A stretch of DNA of 64,000 nucleotides from Sarcocystis neurona (Eukaryota; Apicomplexa; Conoidasida; Eucoccidiorida; Sarcocystidae): NCBI GenBank assembly GCA_000727475.1, contig KL647291.1, forward strand, positions 986,891 to 1,050,890, read 5' to 3'. The translations under genes were made by a program, and so were the position numbers. The notes below the pieces were generated by a model. The model did no database searches. It saw only the letters and a list, made by a program, of their open reading frames with translations, and was not told the origin of the DNA. Of this stretch, positions 24,201 to 36,542 are shown piece after piece (within the stretch, counting starts at the first letter, position 1; each line of letters opens with the position of its first letter).

Positions 24201-27200
24201 TATATATATATATATATATATATTTTTCTCTGTTTCTCTCTGTATATGTGTATGTATACGTGTTTACATTTGCGTTGTTCTAAATGTTCCTCTACGGGAC
24301 GTGCGAATATTGCTGTATACTTCTACATATAGACACACACACACACACATATGCAGCGTTCTTTTCTCTCTAACCAGGTACATATATATATATATATGCA
24401 TATACGTGTATACACATATGTATATACGTATATATTATGTGTTTTTCTATTACAAACACATACACACGTCTACCTGGTGCTTGTATACATATATATATAT
24501 GGATATATATGTATATATATATGTGTATATGTGTGTATATATATACATATGTGTATGTGTATAATGTGCGAGGCAAAGAATACAACGCTGTGAAGCGGCG
24601 TTGGCTTTTTGGTAGAACCCGTTGTGAAAATTTGCTGATTCCCTCAACAGTTCCTGCCATCGTCTTGCGACCAACAGGGAGCCCTCCGCCTCCGCGAGAC
24701 GCTGCTGCTGCTGCTGCGTACGCGTGTTGCTGCAGGGCGGTCATCACCTGCTGGACGGTTCTCAAGGGCACCGACATGTGTCACATCCCCGTCTACAATT
24801 CCTGGCGGTAATTTCCTCCTTTCCACATCTTCTCTCTCTTCATTCGTCCTCCATCTTCTCCTGTCTCTCGAGCAAACGTGTTTTTCTCGACGCTGTTCCT
24901 TGCCGAGCGCGGGGTCGACTGGTTCGCCGTTGATCGAGTATCTACGGGCAGAGATCTGCAGAGCAGAGCAGAAAGATACGTCTGCTGCGATGCGACGCCT
25001 GCGTGGTTTGCTGCTTCCCACCTAGGTAGCCAAGTACACGTATAAACACGTAGGTGTGTGGGTCTGGGTGTGGCAGCCTGTTTACGGTCGCAGCCCTCCT
25101 CCTGCAGTCCACCTTGTGTGTGTTAATATGTGTTCATCTCTTGTGTCGAATATCCACGGTAGTGCAGTTCTGGAGTCGCCTTCTCCACGTCTATATCTAT
25201 TTTTGTAGGTGTGTGTGTTTTACAAGTATGTACAACAGCAGATATATATATGCGTATACATATAGGTGCGTATGCGTGTATGTATGTACCGCAGCAGATA
25301 TATATACATACGTAGGTGCGTGTGTGTGTGTGTGTAAGTACAGCAGTGACACGGAGGGGGAAGAATACCGGACGAGTGTTACACAAGAGTTAAGAAACAG
25401 AATATATTTTTCGTGGTCCTGTTCCTCTCTATATGTTTGCGTGCTGCAATACGTATTTACACAGGCATCCACGTGTATGTGTAGGTACGTCTACGCATAT
25501 ATGTACACACCTCTCTCCATACTTACGGCGAGACAAATATACACGTGTATATAGGCACATGCGTATGTATACGTGTATGTGCATATACATATGTACACGT
25601 ACACATACATGTATATGTAAGTACATGTACATGTACGCGTGCATGTATATGCACATATGTAATTTTTTGTTTCTGTGAGAGAAGCTTTGGGGAATTTTGT
25701 AGCTTGTTGCAGCTTTACCAGCAGTCTGCTGCTGCGAGGGTTGTCTGAGCTGGTGTGTTGCTGGGGAATTTCTGCTCTCTGCAACAGACTTAACGAGAGA
25801 CACTACGGCGCCTTGCAGGGCTTAAACAAAGCAGAAACAGCAGCAAAACATGGGGAGGAGCAGGTGAAAATCTGGAGACGGTCGTATGACATCCCCCCGC
25901 CCGCCCTGGAGGCCTCTGATAGCAGGTAATAGCCGTGTACTTGCCAGTCTGCCCCCCTTCGCATTCGCAGGAGGGGGCCGCACACCCGTCGCTAGCTAGG
26001 AAGCAGTTGCCGCGTGTGCCTGCCAGCAGGGGCCCGTAGGACGACGCATGCAGGACGCCTCCTCCGGGACTGCGTGGAGCGCGCTAGCCGTCTGACTCGC
26101 GCACGTGTCGTGTGGCGCTAGCTGTAATAGGAGATGCGCGTGCAGCCAGCTAGCTACGGGGAGAGTGGCCGCGGTCTGTCAGTATGAGGCGGGCGGACGC
26201 AGCGGAAGAAGCGCTGTAGGCGGAGACACGTGGGGAGGTAGCTGCGATGCTCGTGCAGCAGCAAGGTAAGAGGAAGGCAGGGCGTGTTGCATAACACAAC
26301 GAGCCGCGCGGTGGGGCACTTGCTTCGCACGGGTGTGCGGACTTTCAGCGAAGTCGCCAAGTTTCTGCAGCAAGGAACGGCGGGGATGCTGATGTGTCCG
26401 GCCGGCCAGAGAACTGCTGCTCGGCTGCGTCTCCACACACCTGCGACTGTGTCGTGCCGCACACGTCCACGCATGTGTACTCCTCCCGTCTATTTGCTTC
26501 AAGCACCTGTGCGTCCTGGCCTGTCTCTTCGTATGCGTGTGTGTGCGTGCTTGGGGGCCGGAGGGCGGTAGGAGGAGGGGAGGGGAGTGTGTGCAGCAGT
26601 TAGGGACGTTCTGCTTCTCTTTTGTAGACCCGTGGGTGCTGCCTGGGAGCAGAAGGCACTGCACGTCTTTTCGTTTGGGCGGAGACACATGTCCGCGTGT
26701 CTCCCTACGTGGGTGGAGCTGTTAAGCAAATACCAAGTAGAACTACGCATATACGTATGTACAGACGTTTAAAGTAGACATACACATGTATATGTGTATT
26801 GAAGTAGATACGTACACGTACGGATTGAAAGTAGACATATATGTAGGTGTGGACACATACACGTACGGTGTGAAAGGTGGTATGAAGTAGACACACCCAT
26901 AGAGGTTGGAAGTAGGCGCATGCGTAGGTACGAAGTAGACATGCACATCTGTGCATCTATAGATTGTCAGCAGACACATACATATACAGGTTGTAAGTAG
27001 ACATACGTGTAGGAGGGAAGTAGACGTCCACATGCGGATTGAAAAGACGCACATATATAGGTACCCAGTAGACATATATGCGTGTATACGTAGTAGTAGA
27101 CACCTATATGTAGGTATGAACTACACATATGTATACGTTAAAAGTAGACACACACACGTCTATATAGGTTTTCGACGCACACATATATATAGGTTTGAAG

Positions 27201-30200
27201 CACATATATATATATATGAGATACTCGAAGCGCAGGAAGGATATACATATACGTGTGCTGACCGCAGGTGGCCAGGAAGGGATCCGATTTATAAAAACGT
27301 TCCGCAGGAGGCGCTGCCGTTCACCGAGTGTCTGAAGGATACGGTAGAGAGGGGTGAGTTTTCTCTACTTTCTCTGTACTTGTTTTGTTCTACTTTTCTC
27401 CCTCTGCAGTTGCCGACGCCTACATACGCGACTTTCTCTGCACCTATATCTCTCCCGAGTTGCGTTTGCGCCTCTGTGTATATACGTATATTATATATGT
27501 ATATATGCACACATATATATATATATGTACGTGTGTGCAAGTTTCGTTAGGTGCCGGGTACCTACCCGTACAACGTGGGCACTACTACGTTCGTGTCTAC
27601 GTAGATAGTTATCGACCTGTACGTACTACATCTATGTGTCTGCTTAGATACAGATTCTATATTTGTATCCTGTGTGTGTGTACATATATATGTACATATG
27701 TATGTCTAGATATCTACTGATAATAGATATATGTGTATACACATGGGTGTAATATATGACTATATATGGATACAAGTACGGGTGTGTCTGTGTGCAATTT
27801 CTTCCCATGCTTGGCCTAGGTCGCTGTTGTGCGTCTGGGTGTGTACGGGGCCAAGTTGCTGTACCGTCGTCCGCTTCTTGACTTCTCAGGAAGGCAGACG
27901 TTTTTCTCTCTTTTTCTCCTGCGTAGATGTGGGTGGTCTTGTGCGTCGTCTTCAACGCGGGGTCTCACTTTGACCACCGCGAGGGACAGTCGATTTCAGC
28001 TGGATAATGAGGTGTCTGTACACCCGCTCGGCGAAGACGCTGCTGCATGCGAAGCTGCCGCGTTTGAAGTGGAGGAGGATGTGCACGAGCGGCTTTTTCG
28101 TGCAACTGGTGCAGCAAGACAGAGCTCCTGCTGCTTGACGAGCAGGGGGAGCAGCAGATGTCTCTTGCCTGCTGCGCTTTTTTTTAATGTGCCGGTCTTT
28201 TTCTTAGCCGTCTCTTCTGGTGAGGGAGCCTGCCTGCGTGTGGTCACGTCTTCAGGGACGACTTCGTAGGTCTCCGTGCGCAGGTGTGGAGTCGCCTTCA
28301 TCTATTTCTTGTTTTTTATTTCCTACATCCTTTCTTGGATTTGTTCCCCCGGGTCTCGTACTGGGTGTATTTGTTCTTTCTTCTCGTCCCTCTCTGTGTA
28401 TATATGCGTGTGTGTACCGCGCCTACAAAGACATGCACGACTCTGTACAGACCTGTGTATTTTGTATGCGTGGACCTCTCTGTATGTGTGCTTGAACACG
28501 TGTGTATGTACACATATAGGCGTGCACCTGTATGGAGGTGCTTTCAATCGGTGAAGACGTTTTGTGGCTCGCATGCAAGAATTTGCAAGCACCTAGGAAG
28601 GACGCATATGACACACATGGATCAATACACACACATGTGTGCATGCGTGTATTGCAGTGTTCCCGTCTGTTTTACCTCATGAAGCGGTCGTCATCCTTCC
28701 CTCCTTTTCCTCAACGGAAACGTGCCGGGGCCGGGTCAGGCCTGTGCAGAGATCTTCAAAGGAAAGTCTGTGGATAAAGCATCTGTTCTTCAATGTCAGC
28801 TGCTGCTGCAGTGTGGACTGCCGTTCTTTCTCCGGCTGCTGTGGCGTCTGGCCCCCGTGCTGCTGCCCCTTCTTCACATACTGGGGCTGCTGTTTGTGCG
28901 GCGCTGCCGATGCTGCTGCTGTTGCTGCTGCCGGTGTGGCTGCTGCTGCGGCTTCGGTTGCTCGTGCTGCTGCTGCTCTTTGTGTGCTGATGCTGCTGCA
29001 GCTGCCTGTATGGCTACTGGTGCTGCTTGTGTTGCTACCGCCACTCCTGATGCTGCTCTCTGTGTTGTTGGTGCTGCTCTATGCGCTGCTGATGCTGCTG
29101 CTGTCTGTGCAGTGCTCCCGTACTGGTTCGACTGCATTGCACCGGCCATCATGAGGGGAGAGCGCGTCCTCGTTGCAGGTACGTCGCAACAGCAGACAAA
29201 GCTACTTTTGTCCTAGCATCTTCATTTTCCGCGTAGTTCTATCTGTCCGTATCTAAACGTATGTGTGCATGCGTGTGTATGTGTCTCTCTCTGTGTGTCT
29301 GTCTCTTCGTATATATGGGCATACACTGCACGTCGGTGCGGTTCTGTCTGTGTGAGTAGCAGTGTACTTGTGTACTTGTACGTACGTATCTGTGTAATAC
29401 CTCCCGTGTTAACAGAATGTGAAGCGGGGAAATCTCTCTTCACGTGCATTACAGATAAATCTCGAGACGCACATGTTTATACCTGCCTTCTTCAGAATAT
29501 ATATATATATATATACACACGTACGATAGGTAGGTGTACATCCAGGCACACATGCGTCCATGTCAGTCTATTCCCGATCCTTAGATATATGTATATGGAT
29601 CACGCACGGGAATGTATATGTATATGCATATATACGTATGTATTTATAAGTATGACATATATGCATGTATCTGTGAGTGTCAACAGGTGCGTTATAGATG
29701 ATTGTGTGTATTAAAAGCGGACTGGTGTATATATGTGGATTGCATATAATGTGTGTCTATACATATAATTGTATTGACGTGTGCAGATATATCAACTCCA
29801 AGTAGACGCAAAGCGTCGAACAGGGACGTGTATCCGTAGAAATAGCGTATGACCAAATTTCTGCGTGTACACGTGCTCCGTATGACTCTTCGCGGGGGCG
29901 GATGCGTCAACGGATACCGGTCGGTTAAAGCGTCGCCGTTGTGCCCACGTGTGAATAATAAACAGATGTCTGTATCAGTGTCTATCTACATATATATGTC
30001 GATATATATATGTATGTATATAGATGGATGGATAGATGTGTGCATATGGATTTATCTGTATACGTGTATGTGCAACGTGTATCGGTCCGTCAACGCGTGA
30101 CTATTCTGGATGTGTGTGTATAGTACACATATGTGTATATACATATTTGTGTGTAGATATCTATTTACGTATGTCCATATATGTGTATACGTGTATATGT

Positions 30201-32066
30201 ACGTACGTTTCTATGTATACGTGTGTGTGTATTTCCCTTTTCTCCAATGTTAGTGTTCCGGTGTAAGTCCCACCATCTGCTCGTGCGTATGCGGCCTTCT
30301 TCGTCCCCGTTTTCCTTCTTTGATGCGTTTTCGCTGCCGTTGTCTTCTCTTCAGCCCACGGCAACTCGCTGCGTGGACTTGTGAAGCATCTCGACAAAAT
30401 GACTGACGAAGCAGTGCTGGAGCTCAACATCCCGACCGGCGTTCCCCTCGTCTACGAGCTTGACGAGAAGTTGCAGCCCGTCAAACATTACTACCTCATG
30501 GATGAGAAAGAACTAAAAGTAAAAAACACGCTTCGACAAGCTGCAGCTCTCTAGAGACGTACACAGAGATCTGCGTTGCCATCGCTCTTCTATCCTTCGG
30601 TGTCCGCGTAAACAGGCCTCTGTACCGCCTTGAGGTGGCAGACTCGCTATATGGCCTAAGAGAGTATCTACACACGCCCACGTCGTCTATTCAAATCTAC
30701 GCAGATACACCTATACAAGCAAGTATATATATATATATGCAAATATACACATACATATAAGTATACGTGTACCTGCACATAGACGTACACACATATGCAT
30801 ATATATATGTATATACACAAGTATTTACATGTACACAAACACATATAGATGTATAGGTCTTAAGAGCGTGTATTTACGTGTAAACAGACGCACCTGTGTA
30901 TGCAAACATATACATATATATATGCAAATATACATACACATAAGTATTTGTATATGTATATCCATATATATAGACACACGTGTCTACATGTACGCACACA
31001 CAGATGTATAGATGTGCACGTACATGTACGTGTAGCTTCGAGTAAGTGGTGCAAGCTTGTGTGTGACCTAGTGGGGAGGAATGAACTAGCAAGGAAGTGG
31101 GGCTTCTACCCACACAGAAATTGTCTGGGAAGTAGCGGCGAAATGTAGAGAAGTATGCGCCCTTTTCTCATTCCTGTTTCTCCCAATTAACTTTTCTCCG
31201 CCCCGGTGTGCTGCCGTCAGAAAAAGCCCGTGCAGTGTGTCATCTGTCGTCGTGAGATGGGAACCACTGGTACCACGTTTGTGAGGAGTTCTGTGTAGAG
31301 GTTCTCTTCTTCATTTGCTTGCGTACTACTTTTGCCATCTGCATGTTTGTGCCTTCCCGCCGCTTCGGCGACGAGCAACAGCACGTGCTTTTTCTTTTCC
31401 ATCCTGCGAGTGAGCTGCTTCTTCGTATACCCCTGCGTCCTCACTGTCTCCCTGCCGTCTCACCGAGTAACTGCCGCCCGTCCTTTCCACAGCAGCCGTG
31501 TGTTTCGTCTGCAAGCCATGCGTGGCGGTGGCTTCCACACACCCGTGTGTGCGTGGTTGAACCGCCATATTTTCTTCTCGTCGCCTGAGCTTCTTTCTCT
31601 GGTCGCAGATCTTGCCCAGAGTCTCGGTGATTCTCTCTTTCTTCACGATTTCCCTTTCTGTTCTGTTTGTGTGTATGCGTATGGAAGGGTTTGCTTTTTC
31701 CACGATTCCTCTCTTCGATTCCGCGCGCACTAGTCTGTCTTAGTGTCGTCTTGTGCCGTTCTTTGCGGTCTTTTTCACCGTCGTCATGTTCGTTGTGGGA
31801 ATTCCTTGAAGCGAATGTTTTTCTATTGTACACAAGTGTGTTCGGAGGTCGTCTTCCGTACTGATTCTTTTGCACGAGCGCTTTTCGCTCTGTGGTTTTC
31901 CGAAGAGTGTCTGTGAATGCCACGTGTTCTTTTTTCTGCGTTCTCCGTGACTCTTCGAAGGAAAAAGTCAGAAGTGGAAGAAACCCGTAGTTGTGTGTCT
32001 TTCGCTGCTTGTTCTTCTGGACAGGCAAAGATGGACGCGGTGGCAAACCAAGGAAAGGCCAAATAA
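16991..32066 (+). CDS. PGAM: 2,3-bisphosphoglycerate-dependent phosphoglycerate mutase (nine exons, complete)
   Basis: It interconverts 3- and 2-phosphoglycerate in glycolysis and gluconeogenesis in the cytosol. Exons: 16991-17033, 20783-20864, 22938-23006, 24736-24807, 25788-25925, 27268-27353, 29113-29178, 30355-30518, 32025-32066. All introns are GT-AG and all phases agree; the CDS is 762 nt or 253 residues, the usual length for the family. Family blocks appear in order: LVLLRHGESTWN with phosphohistidine His14, [22 protein letters not shown] with the catalytic Arg, [13 protein letters not shown] with the catalytic Glu, [19 protein letters not shown] with the second catalytic His, [12 protein letters not shown], and the tail [12 protein letters not shown]. 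All catalytic residues are present, so an active enzyme is expected. The introns are large (0.7-3.7 kb), and CTG tracts lie close to several acceptors. No homopolymeric insertions occur in the protein, unlike its neighbours. Confidence 0.97.
18178..18206. repeat. (TA)n microsatellite in PGAM intron 1
   Basis: A perfect run of about 14 TA units within the 3.7-kb first intron. Confidence 0.9.
18290..18730. repeat. Degenerate tandem repeat with TGACA-CACTACGC core in PGAM intron 1
   Basis: A recurring unit reads roughly GCTCAGGTGACAnnCACTACnC followed by a (TA)n-rich spacer. Recognisable copies lie near 18295, 18325, 18395, 18470, 18560, 18635 and 18700, at spacings of about 30 to 90 bp. The copies are diverged and the TA spacers vary in length. 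Confidence 0.6.
20868..21898. repeat. One-kilobase (CT)n/CTCTCTGTCT pyrimidine tract in PGAM intron 2
   Basis: The plus strand is almost wholly C and T, with periodic G in CTCTCTGTCTC units, for about 1.03 kb. Pyrimidine-rich but less regular sequence then follows to about 22800. All three plus frames stay open as Ser/Leu/Phe-rich translations because the tract lacks adenine, so it cannot form stop codons. It sits wholly between the PGAM donor at 20865 and the acceptor before 22938, so it is intronic. Confidence 0.95.
23439..23690. repeat. AT-rich (TA)n/(CA)n region in PGAM intron 3
   Basis: About 250 bp of TATA-, CACA- and ACATATAC-type sequence, including (CA)8 near 23488 and several TA runs. 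It is non-coding, and the Tyr/Ile-rich frames on both strands are repeat translations. Confidence 0.85.
26740..27190. repeat. Diverged minisatellite with AAGTAGACA core in PGAM intron 5
   Basis: At least eleven copies of an AAGTAGACA-like word recur, near 26742, 26772, 26802, 26829, 26885, 26931, 26994, 27017, 27067, 27095 and 27141. They are typically followed by TACACGTA-like sequence and a GGTTGA-like end, with spacing of mostly 20 to 60 bp. The array ends just before the acceptor of PGAM exon 6 (27268). Confidence 0.75.
28795..29112 (+). repeat. CTG-rich tract upstream of PGAM exon 7
   Basis: About 320 bp of sense-strand CTG/GTT/GCT units ends in GCTGCTGCTGTCTGTGCAG, the acceptor of exon 7. 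The frames through it give Leu-, Cys- or Ala-rich peptides without homology. It lies inside intron 6 of a completely reconstructed gene, so it is not coding for PGAM. Confidence 0.85.
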
Positions 32067-33273
32067 ACGGAAACACGAAGAGAAGGGCAGTAAAAAAGTG
32101 TGGCAGCGAAGAAAAAGGAAGGAGAAAGAAGGGAAAGCACCAGGGAAGAAAACGCAGCCCACAGACCGTGAACGCATGGGATGATTGCTTATTTGGGGAT
32201 GCTGTTCTTCTTCCCCTTCGTCAGATGTTGTCGGCCCATTGCGTGTCCCACGCTGTGAATATGGGAGGCAGATATCTGCCCGAAATGAACAACTATACAG
32301 TACATATGTACACATGTGTACGTATGTATGTATGTATGTACGTACACACACATATATACATATATTTCTAAATATATGTGCACATGTACCGGGGCGTGGA
32401 AGCGGCGCGTGGAAAAGCATGCTTTCTCTGTGTGCCTTCCTGTGTACACGTGCCCGCCCGTGGAACCTAAGGATCCGATACAAAATGCGTGTACGTGCGC
32501 GGTGTATTGTGTGCCTTATATTTTGAAAACAGCAGCACGCGTTTAAGACCGGCGGAAGAAAAACGCTTGACGCGACCGCGAAGACTAGTAAGAGACCTGC
32601 TTGAGAAGCTCTCGTAGGCGGCTGGATACACATGGAAAGGTCACCCTGTCGGTTATAAAGTGCGGTAACCCAGAAGCGTTCGCGTTGCACATTGCTACAG
32701 CATCGTAGTCGCTTACTGCGTAAGGAGCAGCCGTGCAGAGAAAGATCGGAGGAAGCAGAAAACCCGGCAACAGCAGAGCTTCGAGAGCTAGACATTCACG
32801 TGCCCTCCTCCGCTTGTAGAATTACACTCCTTTGCAGTCCTGCGTGAGTTCGGAAAGGCGTACCCTCTTCTCTACAAAGTTTGACTCAATTCCGCGCGGC
32901 TAGCAAAAACGTATGTCCACGCGCAGCGGGAGAGATACGCACCGTCTTTGAAAGGAAGACGGTGTCGCCTTGCACGACCCAGCACAGAGCGCTCTGTTGC
33001 GACTTCTAACTAAAGAACAAATTATAATTTAAAGAAGTCGAATATGTACATAAACGGCACGACGGTTGATGACACCCCCCCTACCTGCGTGTGCACATTC
33101 CTCTGTGTGTGTGTGTGTGTGTGTGTGTGGGGCTAGATATTGAAGTGTTGGGGGCTGGCGTATCTGCGTGCCTTCACCGTCACATCTTTGTATGTGACAT
33201 GCGTATTTATACACGTGAAAACATACACGTCTATACTTGTACCACGAGAAAACGATTTTCTGCGCTATGCGTG

Positions 33274-33305
<32 letters not shown>

Positions 33306-36300
33306 CATGCATACAGCACATATGAACTCACGCGTATGTGGCACAATCCCCACGCCGAAACAACTCTCTGCGCTATGCCTCTCTCTCTATATATACATAT
33401 GTATACGACACATATATGTGCACGCGCCTGTAGCACAATGTATTTCCTATACTAGGTTGATACGTGTCCGCCGGCGTACGACGGGAAGCACGGATGTTGT
33501 GCATCTCTGCTGCAAGAGCAGTGGCTCGCCGACTGTCGCGAACAACACAACGAGAGAAACACCAAGATTCCCTGGGAAGAGGAAATGTTCCAACACCAGA
33601 GGCTTTGCACCACGTGTCGAACTCCGCGTACACCTCTGCAGTAAAAAGAGGGTAGCCGCTGTCTCCATTCTGCCTTGCGGCGCCTGCTCCATCTGTAGTG
33701 ACTGCCAACGACGTCATAGACATACCTTTCCTCAATCGGAAACTAGACAGACTCGGTACAAACCTTTGAACGTTCTACTTGACTGGCTGCCGCACGTCGG
33801 TTCCTTCTGCCGCCCTTAGCAGACTACTACGGCGACCAAGGTGGAACAGGCGGGCCACGGCGTCACCGTTGAATACACTTCCTTTGAATGAAATTTTCTC
33901 TCAGCTGACTTTCTTACCACGTGTGCTTTGTATCTAGCCATTTAGAGATAACTACTGACTTCTTGACTGTACACCGTGGGCTTCGCTGCACCAGGTGCGT
34001 TCAAGTAGGTTATGTAGCGGGTGCCATCACGCGGATGTACCTGTCTCTCCATTCGATAATCTATTATGTGTCATTTACTCGAATATATGCGGACACGTAA
34101 ATACACACACGGAAATGACGTTTGTGCGTACGTTTGCATCTGCGCGCCTTGAAGTTAACAGCCTCAGAAAAAGCTCTTCAGATGCAACACTGTGCGCGAC
34201 GCACTGTACCTTCACGCATCACAGCGTGTGCCGTAGAGCTTCGTAGATGACTGTAAGGACGATGTAAAACTTGGTTGTTGGAGTGAAAGATGCAGGATAC
34301 GCAGCCGCTTTCGGTCGCGCCTTCGTCGACCAACGTGTGCAGACTGCGATAGTCGCTACTTTTCACGCAGGTGCACAAGGTACAGGAGCAATAGTCTCGC
34401 CATGCGAAATTGAGACTTGTTTGTGAAGACAGACCTGCCCGGTAGCCAAGGGGACCTGAGCAGAGTTCTCTACAAACAATAATACACTATGCGATATAAT
34501 CGGAAGGATGCTGCAGACCGACTCACAGTACACACGATGAGTGATGGCTACCACTACACTTCTGCTAAGAGATACGCTGCAGCGATGCATGGGGTATACT
34601 GGGAATCCGCACGTATCAGTTGTGGATCACGCGAACCAGCACACTCTACACGGGATGTCCTGCTCAACGTGCGCAGGGGCACATCTACGATCCTGTATAC
34701 ACATATAGGATCGTAGATATATATATATATATAAATATATTCGTTTATGTCCGTGGAACCTATATATATATATACATATGCATGTGTGTGCACCCATTTG
34801 CACACGCCGGCATGCCTTGTAGAGAAAGGCATCTGCTGCAATGCTGCGGCTATCCCACTGGTGCTCAACATCGGCGCCGCAAAAGCCAGCCTATGTTCCT
34901 GCAGGTGTTTGGAAGACGAAAGGACGACGCGCTTCTGATTATCATAAATATGCTCTGTGTTAGCCACGCACAGCCATGAATGTCAGAGATGTAGTGCCTC
35001 CCAACGACACTGATGCACGAGCGAGGCCTGGAGACGGTTCGAACGCCGGAATAGAACCCCATTTTGCTACGCGTTTCCACTTTTGCCAGTACCCACAATA
35101 ATCTAGAGGCAGAATACACATGTGTATATACGGGACGCAGGTGTGTATCTATGTAAAAGCGTACACATACACATGAACATAGTCTACGAATAAATGTTCG
35201 AACATCGCCAGCAGTTCCTGCTACTACCCTCGCATGTTTGTACGCATACGTACTTGCCGTCAGAGTTAGAGCCTACATGCAGCAAGGTCCCTGAGATGCC
35301 AGCAAGACAGAAATTTGTAAAGGATTTGTCGGCGTCCACTCAACTTCTTCTGGATGTTTATCCGTGTCTCCATGACTCAAAAGCGCCGGGCATCCGCTTG
35401 TCGACTCGTACGTTTTCTTGTGAAGGAGAAGAATTATACGGAGACCTACTTGAGCGTAGGCGCGTAATGGCAAAAAGTGCAGACACTGACGTCGTACTAC
35501 ACGCATAACAGAGGGAGGGCCGCTAGACTACCTACTTCTTTAGCCAGAGAAATAACAGGGCGTTTCGTGCGGGACGTGGTCAGTGTACTCCCAAAGAAGG
35601 TTCGTCTTCAGTGTAAATTCAGTAAAATTCGTCGTCACAAGGTCCCGAGATTTCGTTCTTCCCTCTGGTGTCGCTTAGATGCAAAGAACGCCCTTCGAAA
35701 CGCTTTTCAGCGGGTTGTAGTACCTAAGAAAAGAAAATGTTGTCGCCGTGGAGCGTCTTCCACAACAGCGTTGATTCATTGAGGGACGCGTGGAGGTAGA
35801 GAGGGAGACAAAGGGAAGGACTGACAGAACGGGAATGATAAAAAAAATGGCCTACAAAGAGATAGGTACATACGTGGATGACTACACACGTATGTGTGTG
35901 CATGTATGTATATATATATATACATATATATATATATACATATGTATCCGTATACACACATAATGCAGCAACAGAGTTACGGATGCGAGGATGGACACGT
36001 GTGTCTACATATTCTTAGAGAACGAACATGTAAATACATTCGTCAAGATTTCTTGCCACACGAAATGAGACAGTTCCCGAGGCGCGAGGAAAAAGCGTGT
36101 CCGCCTGGATGCAGTGGGGAACGTTTTGCTTATAACAAAATTCCTTCTACACGCACATGGCAAGCCAACGCCGTCTACGCAGACTTCACTTCTAAGCTTG
36201 TATCAGGACGTGACTTCTTCGCAGGGATATTGGGAGATATTTATGTGCTTCCTGTAAGGAAAGACTCGTCATGGAAAGCGCAGTGACCTGAGAACATGCA

Positions 36301-36542
36301 GGTGTGCGTCTTGTCTGTAGAACGGTACAGTGGGTGATATTCATTTCGTCCAGGTCTGTGTATTCAATACTGCGTTCTGCGTCTGATAAGAATACTTGTA
36401 GTAATAGCAGATCTATGAGCCCCTACAAGTCACGTTAAAAAGCTTGATTTATTTTTCAAGTGAGTGTGGCTATGCACGTGTAGGGTACATACAAAGATAA
36501 GGAGACGGAGCAGGGTACTAGGATCGGTAGATGTAGAAACGT
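32067..36542. other. Intergenic region between the 3' ends of PGAM and RIB43A
   Basis: These 4.5 kb separate two convergent genes. They hold GTATAC-type low-complexity sequence, a (GT)n run at 33102-33129 and (TA)n near 33275, 34710 and 35910. Three adjacent plus-strand frames (35194-35508, 35477-35782, 35963-36286) and one minus-strand frame (33735-33373) look somewhat protein-like. None shows a recognisable domain or clear splice structure, so I leave them uncalled. A short perfect inverted repeat (12-bp arms, ATCTACGATCCT) lies at about 34683-34717. Confidence 0.5.
33102..33129. repeat. (GT)n microsatellite
   Basis: An uninterrupted run of about 14 TG units in the PGAM-RIB43A intergenic region. 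Confidence 0.9.

Noticed and set aside
28639..29216. Plus-strand Cys/Leu/Val-rich frames before PGAM exon 7
   Set aside because: Repeat translation of the intronic CTG tract; the intron is bounded by exons 6 and 7 of a complete gene.
33091..33819. Plus-strand frame of 242 residues
   Set aside because: Its first half is microsatellite translation and the second half has no motif. The minus strand is equally open, so neither is supported.
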